Of a stretch of DNA of 64,000 nucleotides, positions 35,553 to 44,691 are shown piece after piece. A program made the translations under genes and the position numbers. This stretch comes from Winogradskyella immobilis (GTDB taxonomy: Bacteria; Bacteroidota; Bacteroidia; Flavobacteriales; Flavobacteriaceae). The DNA lies in the NCBI RefSeq assembly GCF_021887715.1, contig NZ_JAIQXX010000008.1:1-64000 (forward strand), written 5' to 3'. Below the pieces are notes generated by a model that was not told where the DNA came from, ran no database searches, and saw only the letters and a program-made list of their open reading frames with translations. Position 1 is the stretch's first letter; each line of letters starts with the position of its first letter.

Positions 35553-37781
35553 TTATTGTCTAATAAATTTATTACGGATTTTTTGTTCTCCATCGTTTAA
35601 TTCAACGATATATGTACCTCCTTTTAGTTTAGAGACATTAATACGTTTAGAGGCTTTACCAGAAGATACTTCTTTGCCTGTAATATCAAATATTCTGTAA
35701 GATATCCGTTTGTTTTTTATAGATTGAAAGTTTAAAAAATCTCCTTTAACAGGGTTTGGATATATCTTTAAATCTGAAACATTATTTAATTTCTGAGTTT
35801 CGTCATTATTTAGATACTCTATAATGGATTCTTCTAAATCATCCTTTACTTTAATCTTTTTCTTATTGACTTTAGTAAATATAACTATAGCACCATCTTT
35901 AGCATCATCTCCATAGAGTTCTATAGCTTTTTCACCTTTAATAACATTTACAGATAAAATATCATTAGGATTTAAAGTTTTAAACGTTTTCTTTTTTATT
36001 TTTTTACCATCTAATATAAATAATAGATTAGTAGTGAACTCTGAACGTACAACTACTTTGCTGTCATCATTTTCACGAATTTCTATTTTACCATCGCTGT
36101 CTATAGTTTCAATAACAACAACACCATTTTTGCCTTCATTTCCATATAGTTCTACGGCTTTAGTGTTTTTTATAACATCTACTGATTTAATTTTGTCAGC
36201 ATTTGTTTTTTTTAACTCACTTTCTTCAACTTTTTTACCATCTAAAATATATAATGGCTGTGTATTAATCTGCACATTACTAGCTTTAACTGTTTCTTTA
36301 TTTGGTATAGTTTCAATATATATACTATCTCCAGAAGTGTAAGTGTAGTTTCCTCTAATGACTACATTGTTTTTGATACTATCATAGTTATATTTATAAG
36401 CATCTTTAACAATCTTAGCGCTATCTGCATAAATTACATTATTTGTACCTATTGTATATGGGTGCTTTAAAACTATAGTGTCTTTAATTTTTTTATAGTT
36501 ATTGGAATAAGCTGATGTAATGGTCAAGACATCTTTAATTTTATCACTCTTTTCCTTTTTGGATTTATCGTTCTTGGATTCATACGCTTTAGCAAAATCT
36601 TTGACAAATTTATCATAAACAGGAGTGCTATTTAATGGTCCTACAGCAATGCTACTTTCATCATTCTTGAAATAAAAAGAATTTATACCATCTTCTTTTT
36701 TATCGGAATTAAAGCTGACAAAGCCTGTTTTAGTTTCAAATTTAACGCTGATTGTAGTGATTTTACCTTTGCTATTCCTATCAATATTATTAATAGTCAT
36801 AGTAATACCTTTAGCTTTTAAATCAGCTTTTATTTTATTTAACTCTTCATCAGTCATATCTTTATTAAATGCGACTTCGGTTAGCTCTGGAGTATCAATG
36901 CTATTAACGACATTAAAACTTTCTATTGGTTTTTCAATGAAAACCTCTTTGGTATTAGCACTCATTAAAAATAGAGCAAGCAAAGGAAGAATAATGGCAA
37001 ACTTCCATTTGCTATTCGATTTTGATCTTGATTTGTGTAACATAAGGATTCGTTTTTTGATTAATGAATTGTAAAAGTTATTAGCCAAGTCAATATGTTG
37101 ATTAGCAATACTTGTCTTTAATAACAACCGTTGGTAGTCTTTTTCACTGTTTGTTTCTCTCTGTGTTTTGTAATCTGCAATGTATTCTAGATTTTGTTGA
37201 ATGTCTTTTTTGTAAAACCAGATAAAAGGGTTAAACCAAAAGATGACGCAGGCTAAGCGAGTAAGTATAATGTCTACAGAATGGTACTGCCGTACATGTA
37301 CTTTTTCGTGATTAATAATAAGGTTTAATTCGTCATTATTATATAAATCAGGGTTATATACTATCCATTTAAAAAATGAAAAAGGAGACACCTTGTTTTT
37401 TACGATAATGTATGTATATATGCCTTCTTTGTTTTTTGGGTTTTTTAGTAATAATAGAATTAATGACCCAAATTGAAGTATAAATTGAATGAAGAAAAGT
37501 ATAAATCCAATACTATAAACAATAGGTAAAAGGTCTAACCATTGAAATGTTTTTTTAGGTTGCGTCGTAATAGTATCAGCTATTAGTAGATTTTCAGGAA
37601 TTATAATAGGTTCTACTTCTATATATATAGGAATAATAATGTTAGGTAAAACTAAAGCAGTTATTAATCCTATAAGTAGAAACCAACGGTTATGCTGAAA
37701 AAAAGTGTCGCGTTTTAAAAATATAATATAGCACAGATAGAATATAACCAGTACTACACTAGCTTTTAATAAATACTCCAT
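35553..37781 (-). CDS. BlaR1-like M56 metallopeptidase with plug-like repeats and T9SS-type tail
   Basis: 742 residues. The N-terminal part (1-290) has four to five transmembrane helices around the zinc protease motif HEKVH (H158-H162), as in the BlaR1/MecR1 sensor-peptidases. The extracytoplasmic part carries two copies of a TonB-plug-like unit (LYILDGKKVEESEL...VELYGNEGKNGVVVI and LFILDGKKIKKKTF...IELYGDDAKDGAIVI). The last 75 residues resemble a T9SS type A sorting domain (IYPNPVKGDFL...GGTYIVELNDG), odd for a membrane-anchored protease. It follows the BlaI-type gene by one base: a two-gene sensor/repressor operon. Confidence 0.87.
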   Translation of the reverse strand: MEYLLKASVVLVIFYLCYIIFLKRDTFFQHNRWFLLIGLITALVLPNIIIPIYIEVEPIIIPENLLIADTITTQPKKTFQWLDLLPIVYSIGFILFFIQFILQFGSLILLLLKNPKNKEGIYTYIIVKNKVSPFSFFKWIVYNPDLYNNDELNLIINHEKVHVRQYHSVDIILTRLACVIFWFNPFIWFYKKDIQQNLEYIADYKTQRETNSEKDYQRLLLKTSIANQHIDLANNFYNSLIKKRILMLHKSRSKSNSKWKFAIILPLLALFLMSANTKEVFIEKPIESFNVVNSIDTPELTEVAFNKDMTDEELNKIKADLKAKGITMTINNIDRNSKGKITTISVKFETKTGFVSFNSDKKEDGINSFYFKNDESSIAVGPLNSTPVYDKFVKDFAKAYESKNDKSKKEKSDKIKDVLTITSAYSNNYKKIKDTIVLKHPYTIGTNNVIYADSAKIVKDAYKYNYDSIKNNVVIRGNYTYTSGDSIYIETIPNKETVKASNVQINTQPLYILDGKKVEESELKKTNADKIKSVDVIKNTKAVELYGNEGKNGVVVIETIDSDGKIEIRENDDSKVVVRSEFTTNLLFILDGKKIKKKTFKTLNPNDILSVNVIKGEKAIELYGDDAKDGAIVIFTKVNKKKIKVKDDLEESIIEYLNNDETQKLNNVSDLKIYPNPVKGDFLNFQSIKNKRISYRIFDITGKEVSSGKASKRINVSKLKGGTYIVELNDGEQKIRNKFIRQ

Positions 37782-37782
37782 G

Positions 37783-38142
37783 TTATTTTTTTTGTTCTAT
37801 TAATGTAATAATTTCTTTAAGTTCTTCGATACTTATCTTTTCTTCTTTGGCAAAAAATGAAACCACATTTTTGTAAGAACTATTAAAATAATTATCTATA
37901 GCATTATTAAAAAAACGTTTACGATAAATTTCTTTTTCTATAATAGGAAAGTATTGATGTGTTTTTCCGTAAGCATTATAACTAACATAACCTTTGTCTT
38001 CCAAATTTCTAATAATTGTAGATAATGTATTGTAATGTGGCTTATCTTCTTTTATCTCAGCTAATACATCTTTTACAAAAGCTTTTTCTAGCTTCCATAA
38101 TATGTGCATTATCTCTTCTTCTTTGTTTGTTAATTTTTGCAT
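37783..38142 (-). CDS. BlaI/MecI-type transcriptional repressor
   Basis: About 119 residues with winged-helix core (LTNKEEEIMHILWKLEKAFVKDVL, then YNTLSTIIRNLEDKGYVSY) and a helical dimerisation tail. The start at 38142 (MQKLTNKEEE) is preferred over an ATG at 38172, because the latter falls inside the apparent -7 promoter box (38170-38177). It is expected to repress its own operon, with derepression when the M56 partner is activated. Two palindromes of BlaI-operator shape lie directly upstream. Confidence 0.92.
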   Translation of the reverse strand: MQKLTNKEEEIMHILWKLEKAFVKDVLAEIKEDKPHYNTLSTIIRNLEDKGYVSYNAYGKTHQYFPIIEKEIYRKRFFNNAIDNYFNSSYKNVVSFFAKEEKISIEELKEIITLIEQKK

Positions 38143-38169
38143 AATAAAAACGGTTTTAAAACTTAAAAA

Positions 38170-38214
38170 CAAACATATAACTATTTTTGTAGTTATACAA
38201 CTATTTTGATAGTT
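38170..38214 (-). promoter_or_regulatory. Promoter plus two operator palindromes of the BlaI/M56 operon
   Basis: On the minus strand: TTG (38200-38198), 20-bp spacer, TATGTTTG (38177-38170). Palindrome 1, TATAACTA-N6-TAGTTATA (38176-38197), fills the spacer. Palindrome 2, AACTAT-N4-ATAGTT (38199-38214), covers the -33 region. Both share the ACTA/TAGT half-sites typical of BlaI-family operators. Confidence 0.75.
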
Positions 38215-38295
38215 ATTTAACGAAATTTTAGTTTTTGGTTTCTATAGAAAGGTTGTGTTATCTTCGCATTTAAATAAATTAGAAGCTGAGTTTTA

Positions 38296-39240
38296 ATGAG
38301 TGTATTGTTAATAATTATTGGATTGCTATTGCTAGTTGTAGGTGGTGAGTTTTTGGTAAGAGCATCGGTTGCTTTATCCTTTAAGTTTAAAATTTCTAAA
38401 TTGGTTATTGGTATGACGGTGGTTTCTTTTGCTACATCGGCACCAGAACTTTTAGTAAGTATACAAGCTGCTTTAGAAGGAGTTAGTGATATTGCCTTAG
38501 GTAATGTAATAGGGTCTAATATTGCTAATATAGGATTGGTTTTGGGCATAACAGCTTTAATTTCTCCATTGGCAATCGATAGAGAATTTTACCGATTAAA
38601 TTGGCCAATGCTAATGTTAATGTCCTTTGGGTTGTACTTCTTTTTAAAGAACGATAAAGTGTTGTCCGCTGTAGAAGGCTTAATATTATTTGTGTCGTTA
38701 ATCATCTTTTTAATCGTTTTAATTAAAGATTCAAGGAAGAAAACAAAATTAAATTTAGCGGAAGTAGATGATAGTTTAGCTGTAACTTCTAACTTCAAGG
38801 TTTTTATTTGGTTACTTATAGGTGCTTTAGGATTGTATTACGGTTCTTTATGGTTGGTAGATGGAGCAAAAGACTTGGCAACGTCTATAGGAATCAGTGA
38901 TTATGCAATTTCTGTAACTGTTATTGCTATTGGTACTAGTGTGCCAGAATTGGCGGCATCAGTCATGGCAGCATTACGAAGAGAGAAAGCAATTTCTCTG
39001 GGAAATCTTATAGGTTCAAATATTTTTAATATTGCTTCTGTATTAGGATTAACCGCTATTATAAAACCAATAACTGTTGAGTCATCAAAAATATTATCAA
39101 CTAATATTTTTTGGATGATTTGTTTTGCAGCCATTTTAATTCCTCTTGTATTTATTCCTAAACGTTTTCAAATAACTAGATATAAAGGGCTTTTGCTTTT
39201 TGGGGCTTATATAGTATTTGTTATAATGGCGTTGGTATAA
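38296..39240 (+). CDS. Calcium/sodium antiporter, CaCA family (YrbG type)
   Basis: A 314-residue inner-membrane exchanger with about ten helices in two inverted halves. Each half has an alpha-repeat (SFATSAPELLVSIQAALEG...LGNVIGSNIANIGLVLG and AIGTSVPELAASVMAALRR...LGNLIGSNIFNIASVLG) carrying the ion-binding Glu/Asn residues. It is divergent from the BlaI operon and ends at a terminator shared with the type II glutamine synthetase gene. Confidence 0.94.
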   Translation: MSVLLIIIGLLLLVVGGEFLVRASVALSFKFKISKLVIGMTVVSFATSAPELLVSIQAALEGVSDIALGNVIGSNIANIGLVLGITALISPLAIDREFYRLNWPMLMLMSFGLYFFLKNDKVLSAVEGLILFVSLIIFLIVLIKDSRKKTKLNLAEVDDSLAVTSNFKVFIWLLIGALGLYYGSLWLVDGAKDLATSIGISDYAISVTVIAIGTSVPELAASVMAALRREKAISLGNLIGSNIFNIASVLGLTAIIKPITVESSKILSTNIFWMICFAAILIPLVFIPKRFQITRYKGLLLFGAYIVFVIMALV

Positions 39241-39271
39241 AAAAACGCCTACTTATAAAAGTAGACGTTTT
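39241..39271. terminator. Bidirectional terminator between antiporter and glutamine synthetase genes
   Basis: Stem AAAACGCCTACTT / AAGTAGACGTTTT with an ATAA loop (one mismatch) followed by T-rich sequence. Confidence 0.85.
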
Positions 39272-39304
39272 CCAATTTTTAATAATTTATAAAATGATTA
39301 GTGC

Positions 39305-40318
39305 TTAAGATATATTTGCACTTTTTACAGTTTTAACAATTCGTCCTGCAATTTTATAAGGATCACCATTAGAAGCAGGTCTACGATCTTCTAACCAACC
39401 TTTCCAGCCTTTTTCTACTGTGATAATTGGAATACGAATAGATGCACCTCTATCAGAGATACCATAACTAAAATCGTGGATTGAAGCGGTTTCGTGTAAA
39501 CCAGTTAAACGTTGATCATTAAATTCTCCATATACAGCAATATGTTCAGCAGTTACAGGTCTAAATGCTTCACAAATTTTCTCATATACTTCTTGACTTC
39601 CGCAAGTACGTAGTGTTGTGTTAGAGAAATTAGCATGCATACCAGAACCATTCCAATCTCCTTTTACAGGTTTTGGATGATATTCAATATAATAACCGTA
39701 TTGTTCTGTTAAACGATCAAGTAAATAACGTGCAATCCATATTTCATCACCTGCTATTTTTGCTCCTTTAGCAAATAATTGAAACTCCCATTGTCCAGAA
39801 GCCACTTCTTGATTAATGCCTTCAAAATTCAAGCCAGCTGCTATGCATAAATCAGCATGTTCTTCTACAAAGTCACGACCATGAGTATTTCGTCCACCAA
39901 CTGAACAATAGTACATACCTTGTGGGCCAGGATAACCTCCAATAGGGAATCCTAAAGGCAGTTGTGTCTCTCTATCCATAATAAAATACTCTTGCTCAAA
40001 ACCAAACCAAAAATCATTATCTTCATCTTCAATCGTTGCTCTCGCGTTAGATTCGTGTGGAGTACCATCAGCATTTAGAACTTCGGTCATCACCAAATAA
40101 CCATCTTTACGTGCTGGATCTGGATATATGGCTACAGGTTTTAATAAACAATCAGAAGAACCACCTACAGCTTGTCTTGTAGAAGAACCATCAAAAGACC
40201 ATATTGGGCAATCCTCTAATTTTCCGCTAAAATCTATTTCAACTTTAGTTTTACTTCTCATGTTTTGGGTTGGTTTGTAACCGTCTAGCCAAATGTATTC
40301 TAGTTTAGATTTACTCAT
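39305..40318 (-). CDS. Glutamine synthetase, type II (eukaryote-like)
   Basis: About 337 residues; the start at MSKSKLEYIWLDGYKP is chosen over an ATG 30 bp upstream because alignment of this family begins there. Motifs: IWSFDGSSTRQA, FGFEQEYFIMD (metal-binding Glu), SGQWEFQLF, GDWNGSGMHANFS (substrate/ATP site) and RGASIRIP. It assimilates ammonia by making glutamine from glutamate. It is divergent from a type III enzyme gene at 40501, with a palindromic control region between them. Confidence 0.94.
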   Translation of the reverse strand: MSKSKLEYIWLDGYKPTQNMRSKTKVEIDFSGKLEDCPIWSFDGSSTRQAVGGSSDCLLKPVAIYPDPARKDGYLVMTEVLNADGTPHESNARATIEDEDNDFWFGFEQEYFIMDRETQLPLGFPIGGYPGPQGMYYCSVGGRNTHGRDFVEEHADLCIAAGLNFEGINQEVASGQWEFQLFAKGAKIAGDEIWIARYLLDRLTEQYGYYIEYHPKPVKGDWNGSGMHANFSNTTLRTCGSQEVYEKICEAFRPVTAEHIAVYGEFNDQRLTGLHETASIHDFSYGISDRGASIRIPIITVEKGWKGWLEDRRPASNGDPYKIAGRIVKTVKSANIS

Positions 40319-40381
40319 TACTTTGTAATTTTTAATTTTAAAGTGCAAATATTAATATTTTTATTCAATACTCAAAAAAAA

Positions 40382-40428
40382 TAGGGGTATAACTCAATAT
40401 TTATTATTAACAATTGTTAATACCCCTA
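40382..40428. promoter_or_regulatory. Nested palindromes between divergent glutamine synthetase genes
   Basis: Outer perfect arms TAGGGGTAT (40382-40390) and ATACCCCTA (40420-40428) enclose a perfect 14-bp palindrome TTAACAATTGTTAA (40407-40420). A third partial copy, TAGGGTAT, lies at 40436-40443. This is a plausible operator for both genes, just upstream of the type III -7 box. Confidence 0.6.
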
Positions 40429-40468
40429 AAATTTATAGGGTATATTAATTTATATTACAATTATTGAT

Positions 40469-40476
40469 TATTTTTG
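40469..40476 (+). promoter_or_regulatory. Candidate -7 element (TATTTTTG) for type III glutamine synthetase
   Basis: Matches TAnnTTTG, 24 bp before the ATG at 40501, the same spacing as for purM, prfA and icmF in this window. Confidence 0.45.
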
Positions 40477-40500
40477 CCATACAATTTATAATGTATAGAT

Positions 40501-42687
40501 ATGTCTACACTTAGATTTCATGCTGTAAAAGCATCTTTAGAAAGAACTCCTATAAAAATTAAAGAACCCAACCGCCGATCTTCGATATTTGGAACTAATG
40601 TTTTTAACGAAACAGCAATGCGCCAGTATTTAACTAAAGATGCATTTGTAAGTGTTTTAGAAGCGATTGAAAAAGGAGCGAAAATAGATCGTGTTATCGC
40701 AGATCATATTTCTACAGGGATGAAAGAATGGGCGCTTTCTAAAGGAGCAACGCATTATACCCATTGGTTTCAACCCTTAACAGGAGCAACAGCTGAAAAA
40801 CACGATGCTTTTTTTGAAACCATAAGTGGAGGAGTAGCTATTGAAAAGTTTGATGGAGGACAATTAGTACAGCAAGAACCTGATGCGTCTAGTTTTCCTA
40901 ATGGAGGAATTAGAAATACGTTTGAAGCTCGTGGTTATACCGCCTGGGACCCAACGTCTCCTGCATTTATATATGGCACTACACTTTGTATACCTACAGT
41001 TTTTGTAGCATATACAGGTGAGGCTTTAGATTACAAAACCCCATTATTAAGAGCTTTACAAGCGGTTGATAATGCAGCAGTGGCAGTTTGTAAATATTTC
41101 GATAAAAATGTAAAAAAAGTTAACGCATCATTGGGTTGGGAACAAGAGTATTTTTTAATCGATAGTGCTTTGGCTGCATCACGACCAGATATTTCTTTAA
41201 CAGGGAGAACATTATTAGGACACTCATCAGCTAAAGGACAACAATTAGACGATCATTACTTTGGTACCATTCCTAACCGAGCTATGGCTTATATGCGCGA
41301 TTTAGAAACCGAATGTATGTTACTTGGTATTCCTGTGAAGACAAGACATAATGAAGTCGCACCCAATCAATTTGAATTAGCACCTATATACGAAGAAGCT
41401 AATTTAGCTGTTGATCATAATTCATTATTAATGGATGTGATGCATAAAGTTGCTATACGTCATAATTTTAAAGTACTGTTGCATGAAAAACCTTTTGCAG
41501 GTGTTAATGGCTCAGGAAAGCACAATAATTGGAGTTTAAGTACTGATACAGGAGTAAATTTATTATCTCCAGGAAAAACACCAATGAGTAATCTGCAATT
41601 TTTAACCTTTTTTATTAATACTATTAAAGCGGTAAGAGAGAATGAAGAATTGCTGAGAGCAGCTATTGCGTCAGCGAGTAATGATCATCGATTAGGTGCT
41701 AATGAAGCTCCGCCGGCTATTATATCTGTATTTATAGGCGATCAGTTGACTAAAGTTTTAGAAGAATTAGAAACAGTAACTAAAGGAAAACTGTCACCAC
41801 AAGAAAAAACGGATTTAAAGTTGAATGTGGTTGGTAAAATTCCAGAAATACTCTTAGATAATACGGATCGTAATAGAACGTCTCCATTTGCATTTACAGG
41901 TAACAAATTTGAATTTAGAGCAGTAGGCTCAACAGCAAACTGTGCAAATCCTATGACAGTATTAAATACAATTGTAGCCAAGCAATTGATTGATTTTAAA
42001 GAGGAAGTAGATGCGTTGATCGATAAAAAATCCATGAAGAAGGATGATGCTGTTTTTAATGTATTGAGGGAATACATTAAACAATCTAAAGCGATTCTGT
42101 TTGAAGGAAATGGATATGGAGATGCATGGGAAAAAGAAGCGAAAAAACGTGGGCTAAGTAATAATAAAACGACACCCGAAGCTTTAAAAGTAAAAATATC
42201 AAAAGCATCTATTGCACTTTTTGAAGGATTAGGTGTGATGAATAAAGTAGAATCTGAGGCACGTTACGAAATTGAAATGGAAGAATACATTCTTCATGTG
42301 CAGATAGAGAGTCGTGTTTTAGGTGATATTGCTCGTAACCATGTAGTGCCTACAGCTGTACGTTATCAGAATGTGTTGATAGAAAATGTAAAAGGACTCA
42401 AAGAAATTTATGGAACAGGTTTTAAAAAATTAGCGAAAGAGCAATTGACTTTAATTGAGGAGATTTCAGAACATATTGAAGCTATAAATTCAGCCGTTAC
42501 TAATATGACTGCGGAGCGTAAAACAGCAAATAACTTATCAACTTTAGAAAATAAGGCATCAAATTATTGCGATAAAGTAAAACCATTTTTTGAAGTCATC
42601 CGTTACCATTGCGATAAATTAGAATTACTTATTGATGACGAACTTTGGCCGTTAACAAAATATAGAGAGTTGCTCTTTACTAAATAA
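40501..42687 (+). CDS. glnN: Glutamine synthetase, type III
   Basis: A 728-residue enzyme of the large GSIII class, active as a dodecamer of double rings. The N-terminal class III signature (FGTNVFNETAMRQYL) is followed by GWEQEYFLID, TRHNEVAPNQFELAPIYEEANLAVDHN, HEKPFAGVNGSGKHNNWSL (ATP/ammonium site) and FAFTGNKFEFRAVGS. A long helical C-terminus is present. It complements the divergent type II enzyme; having both suggests regulated ammonia assimilation. Confidence 0.95.
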   Translation: MSTLRFHAVKASLERTPIKIKEPNRRSSIFGTNVFNETAMRQYLTKDAFVSVLEAIEKGAKIDRVIADHISTGMKEWALSKGATHYTHWFQPLTGATAEKHDAFFETISGGVAIEKFDGGQLVQQEPDASSFPNGGIRNTFEARGYTAWDPTSPAFIYGTTLCIPTVFVAYTGEALDYKTPLLRALQAVDNAAVAVCKYFDKNVKKVNASLGWEQEYFLIDSALAASRPDISLTGRTLLGHSSAKGQQLDDHYFGTIPNRAMAYMRDLETECMLLGIPVKTRHNEVAPNQFELAPIYEEANLAVDHNSLLMDVMHKVAIRHNFKVLLHEKPFAGVNGSGKHNNWSLSTDTGVNLLSPGKTPMSNLQFLTFFINTIKAVRENEELLRAAIASASNDHRLGANEAPPAIISVFIGDQLTKVLEELETVTKGKLSPQEKTDLKLNVVGKIPEILLDNTDRNRTSPFAFTGNKFEFRAVGSTANCANPMTVLNTIVAKQLIDFKEEVDALIDKKSMKKDDAVFNVLREYIKQSKAILFEGNGYGDAWEKEAKKRGLSNNKTTPEALKVKISKASIALFEGLGVMNKVESEARYEIEMEEYILHVQIESRVLGDIARNHVVPTAVRYQNVLIENVKGLKEIYGTGFKKLAKEQLTLIEEISEHIEAINSAVTNMTAERKTANNLSTLENKASNYCDKVKPFFEVIRYHCDKLELLIDDELWPLTKYRELLFTK

Positions 42688-42746
42688 AGTGAGTTCTGTA
42701 TAATTAATTTAATAAAATGTTATTTGTCAGTTAATTATTAGATTAC

Positions 42747-42820
42747 TGTCAGGTTGAGCGCAGTCGAAACCTATTAAAATATAGTTATACAGAGACCTTT
42801 CGACTGCGTTCAAGGTGACA
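42747..42820. repeat. Palindromic intergenic repeat, family A (GAGCGCAGTCGAAA)
   Basis: A 74-bp inverted repeat. The left arm contains GGTTGAGCGCAGTCGAAAC; the right arm contains TTTCGACTGCGTTCAAGG, followed by TGACA. Copies of the same core occur inside icmF (52941-52960) and, degenerate, at 55015-55030 and 61457 onward. It lies between the type III glutamine synthetase and purM genes. Confidence 0.88.
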
Positions 42821-42918
42821 TGTATTCATTTTATTGATAATTTTTGCATGTAATGTATAAGCTTATATTTAAACTCACGTAAAATAGAAAAAGTCATTAT
42901 GAGTTCAATAACTATTGT

Positions 42919-42926
42919 TACTTTTG
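42919..42926 (+). promoter_or_regulatory. Candidate -7 element (TACTTTTG) for purM
   Basis: Matches TAnnTTTG, 24 bp before the purM ATG. Confidence 0.45.
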
Positions 42927-42950
42927 CAACATCATTTTTAAGTCGTACCA

Positions 42951-44129
42951 ATGAGTAAACCAGTTAGTGATAGATATGCGCAGCGCGGAGTATCTGCTTC
43001 AAAAGAAGATGTACATAATGCTATCAAAAATATAGACAAAGGCTTGTTTCCTAAAGCGTTTTGTAAAATAGTGCCAGATTACCTTACTAACGATGACGAT
43101 TACTGTTTAATTATGCATGCAGATGGTGCAGGTACTAAATCAGCATTAGCCTATATGTATTGGAAAGAAACAGGTGATATCTCTGTATGGAAAGGCATTG
43201 CGCAAGATGCCTTAATAATGAATATAGACGATTTACTTTGTGTCGGTGCTACGGATAACATTATGCTATCATCTACAATTGGTAGAAATAAAAATTTAAT
43301 TCCAGGAGAAGTTATTTCGGCAATTATTAATGGTACTGAAGGACTTATAGAAGATTTAAAATCGTTTGGGGTTACTATACATTCCACAGGAGGCGAAACC
43401 GCAGATGTTGGTGATTTAGTGCGTACAATAATCGTAGATTCTACAGTTACGGCACGTATGAAACGTAGTAATGTTATAGATAATGCCAATATACAAGCAG
43501 GTGATATTATTGTAGGATTAGAATCGTTTGGCCAAGCCACTTATGAAACCGAATATAATGGCGGAATGGGAAGTAATGGATTAACCTCTGCGCGTCATGA
43601 TGTGTTTAGTAAATATTTAGCCAATAAATATCCGGAAAGTTTTGATGCAGCTGTACCTAGTGATTTGGTATATTCGGGACAAACAAAACTCACAGATACA
43701 ATAGAAGACTCACCAATAGATGCGGGTAAATTGGTGTTATCTCCAACACGGACATACGCACCAATTATTAAAGCTATTTTAAAAGAATATACTAGTGATT
43801 CTATTCATGGCATGGTTCATTGTAGTGGAGGTGCGCAAACAAAAATTTTGCATTTTATAGATAATGGACATATTATAAAAGATAATTTGTTTCCAATTCC
43901 ACCTTTATTCAAATTAATACAAGAACAATCTAAAACAGATTGGAAAGAAATGTATCAAGTTTTTAATTGTGGGCATCGTATGGAGCTTTATGTTAAGCCA
44001 GAAGTTGCTGAATCTATTATAGCTATTTCTAAATCATTTAATGTTAATGCTCAAATCGTTGGTCGTGTTGAGGAGTCATCAAATAAAAAACTGACGATAA
44101 AGAGTGAATATGGTCATTTTGAATATTAA
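42951..44129 (+). CDS. purM: Phosphoribosylformylglycinamidine cyclo-ligase (AIR synthetase)
   Basis: ATP-dependent ring closure forming aminoimidazole ribonucleotide in purine synthesis. The 392 residues include MHADGAGTKSALAYMYW, MNIDDLLCVGA, HSTGGETADVGDLVRT, NGGMGSNGLTSARHD and the C-terminal HCSGGAQTKI. It is longer than E. coli PurM, as usual for the Bacteroidota form. A small envelope-type gene follows after 5 bp. Confidence 0.93.
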   Translation: MSKPVSDRYAQRGVSASKEDVHNAIKNIDKGLFPKAFCKIVPDYLTNDDDYCLIMHADGAGTKSALAYMYWKETGDISVWKGIAQDALIMNIDDLLCVGATDNIMLSSTIGRNKNLIPGEVISAIINGTEGLIEDLKSFGVTIHSTGGETADVGDLVRTIIVDSTVTARMKRSNVIDNANIQAGDIIVGLESFGQATYETEYNGGMGSNGLTSARHDVFSKYLANKYPESFDAAVPSDLVYSGQTKLTDTIEDSPIDAGKLVLSPTRTYAPIIKAILKEYTSDSIHGMVHCSGGAQTKILHFIDNGHIIKDNLFPIPPLFKLIQEQSKTDWKEMYQVFNCGHRMELYVKPEVAESIIAISKSFNVNAQIVGRVEESSNKKLTIKSEYGHFEY

Positions 44130-44134
44130 TTATT

Positions 44135-44617
44135 ATGAGATATCTTAAATATACCTATTTTATAATTTTTCTTTTTACACTTAATTTAACATTTAGTCAA
44201 AGTATGAAACAGGATAAAATGAAGGTGTTAAATTATATGGTTGGCGAATGGATTGGAATATCTAAATCTTATAAAAATGGTGTTGTAGATAAACAAGTAT
44301 CGGCTTTTGAAAAGATTAAATACGATTTAGATAAACACATTATTGTTATTGATTTAAATTCTGAGTCTCTTCAACTACATACTATTATCTATTACGATGA
44401 TGAAGATAATACCTATTACTACAATCCGTATTCTAAATCAGGTTCACGTCGATTGCCAGCTAGCTTTAAAGATGGTAAATTTATTGTCGCAGCCAATGCA
44501 ACCACGAGGTATGTGTTTACAACGGATGAAGAAGGTAATTTTAAAGAATATGGAGAACGTCTTCAAAATGGAAAATGGACAAAGTTTTTTGAGGATACTT
44601 TTAAAAAGTCTAAGTGA
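44135..44617 (+). CDS. Exported lipocalin-like hypothetical protein
   Basis: 160 residues with a signal peptide (about 1-21, YFIIFLFTLNLTFSQS). A single beta-rich domain begins LNYMVGEWIGISKSYKNG and ends with GKWTKFFEDTFKK, the shape of DUF1579-like calycin domains. A second protein with the same layout but low identity is encoded at 49738-50244. Function unknown. It starts 5 bp after purM and is probably co-transcribed by position only. Confidence 0.72.
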   Translation: MRYLKYTYFIIFLFTLNLTFSQSMKQDKMKVLNYMVGEWIGISKSYKNGVVDKQVSAFEKIKYDLDKHIIVIDLNSESLQLHTIIYYDDEDNTYYYNPYSKSGSRRLPASFKDGKFIVAANATTRYVFTTDEEGNFKEYGERLQNGKWTKFFEDTFKKSK

Positions 44618-44691
44618 TTTTTGCCAAAATATAGATAAGGTATTTTAATACTTTTACTTTCTGTAAATTGCTAATAATACTCAAGAAGAAA

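Noticed and set aside
39305-42687. The two glutamine synthetases as a gene duplication
   Set aside because: They belong to different classes (II and III) with different lengths and signatures, so they are not recent paralogues.
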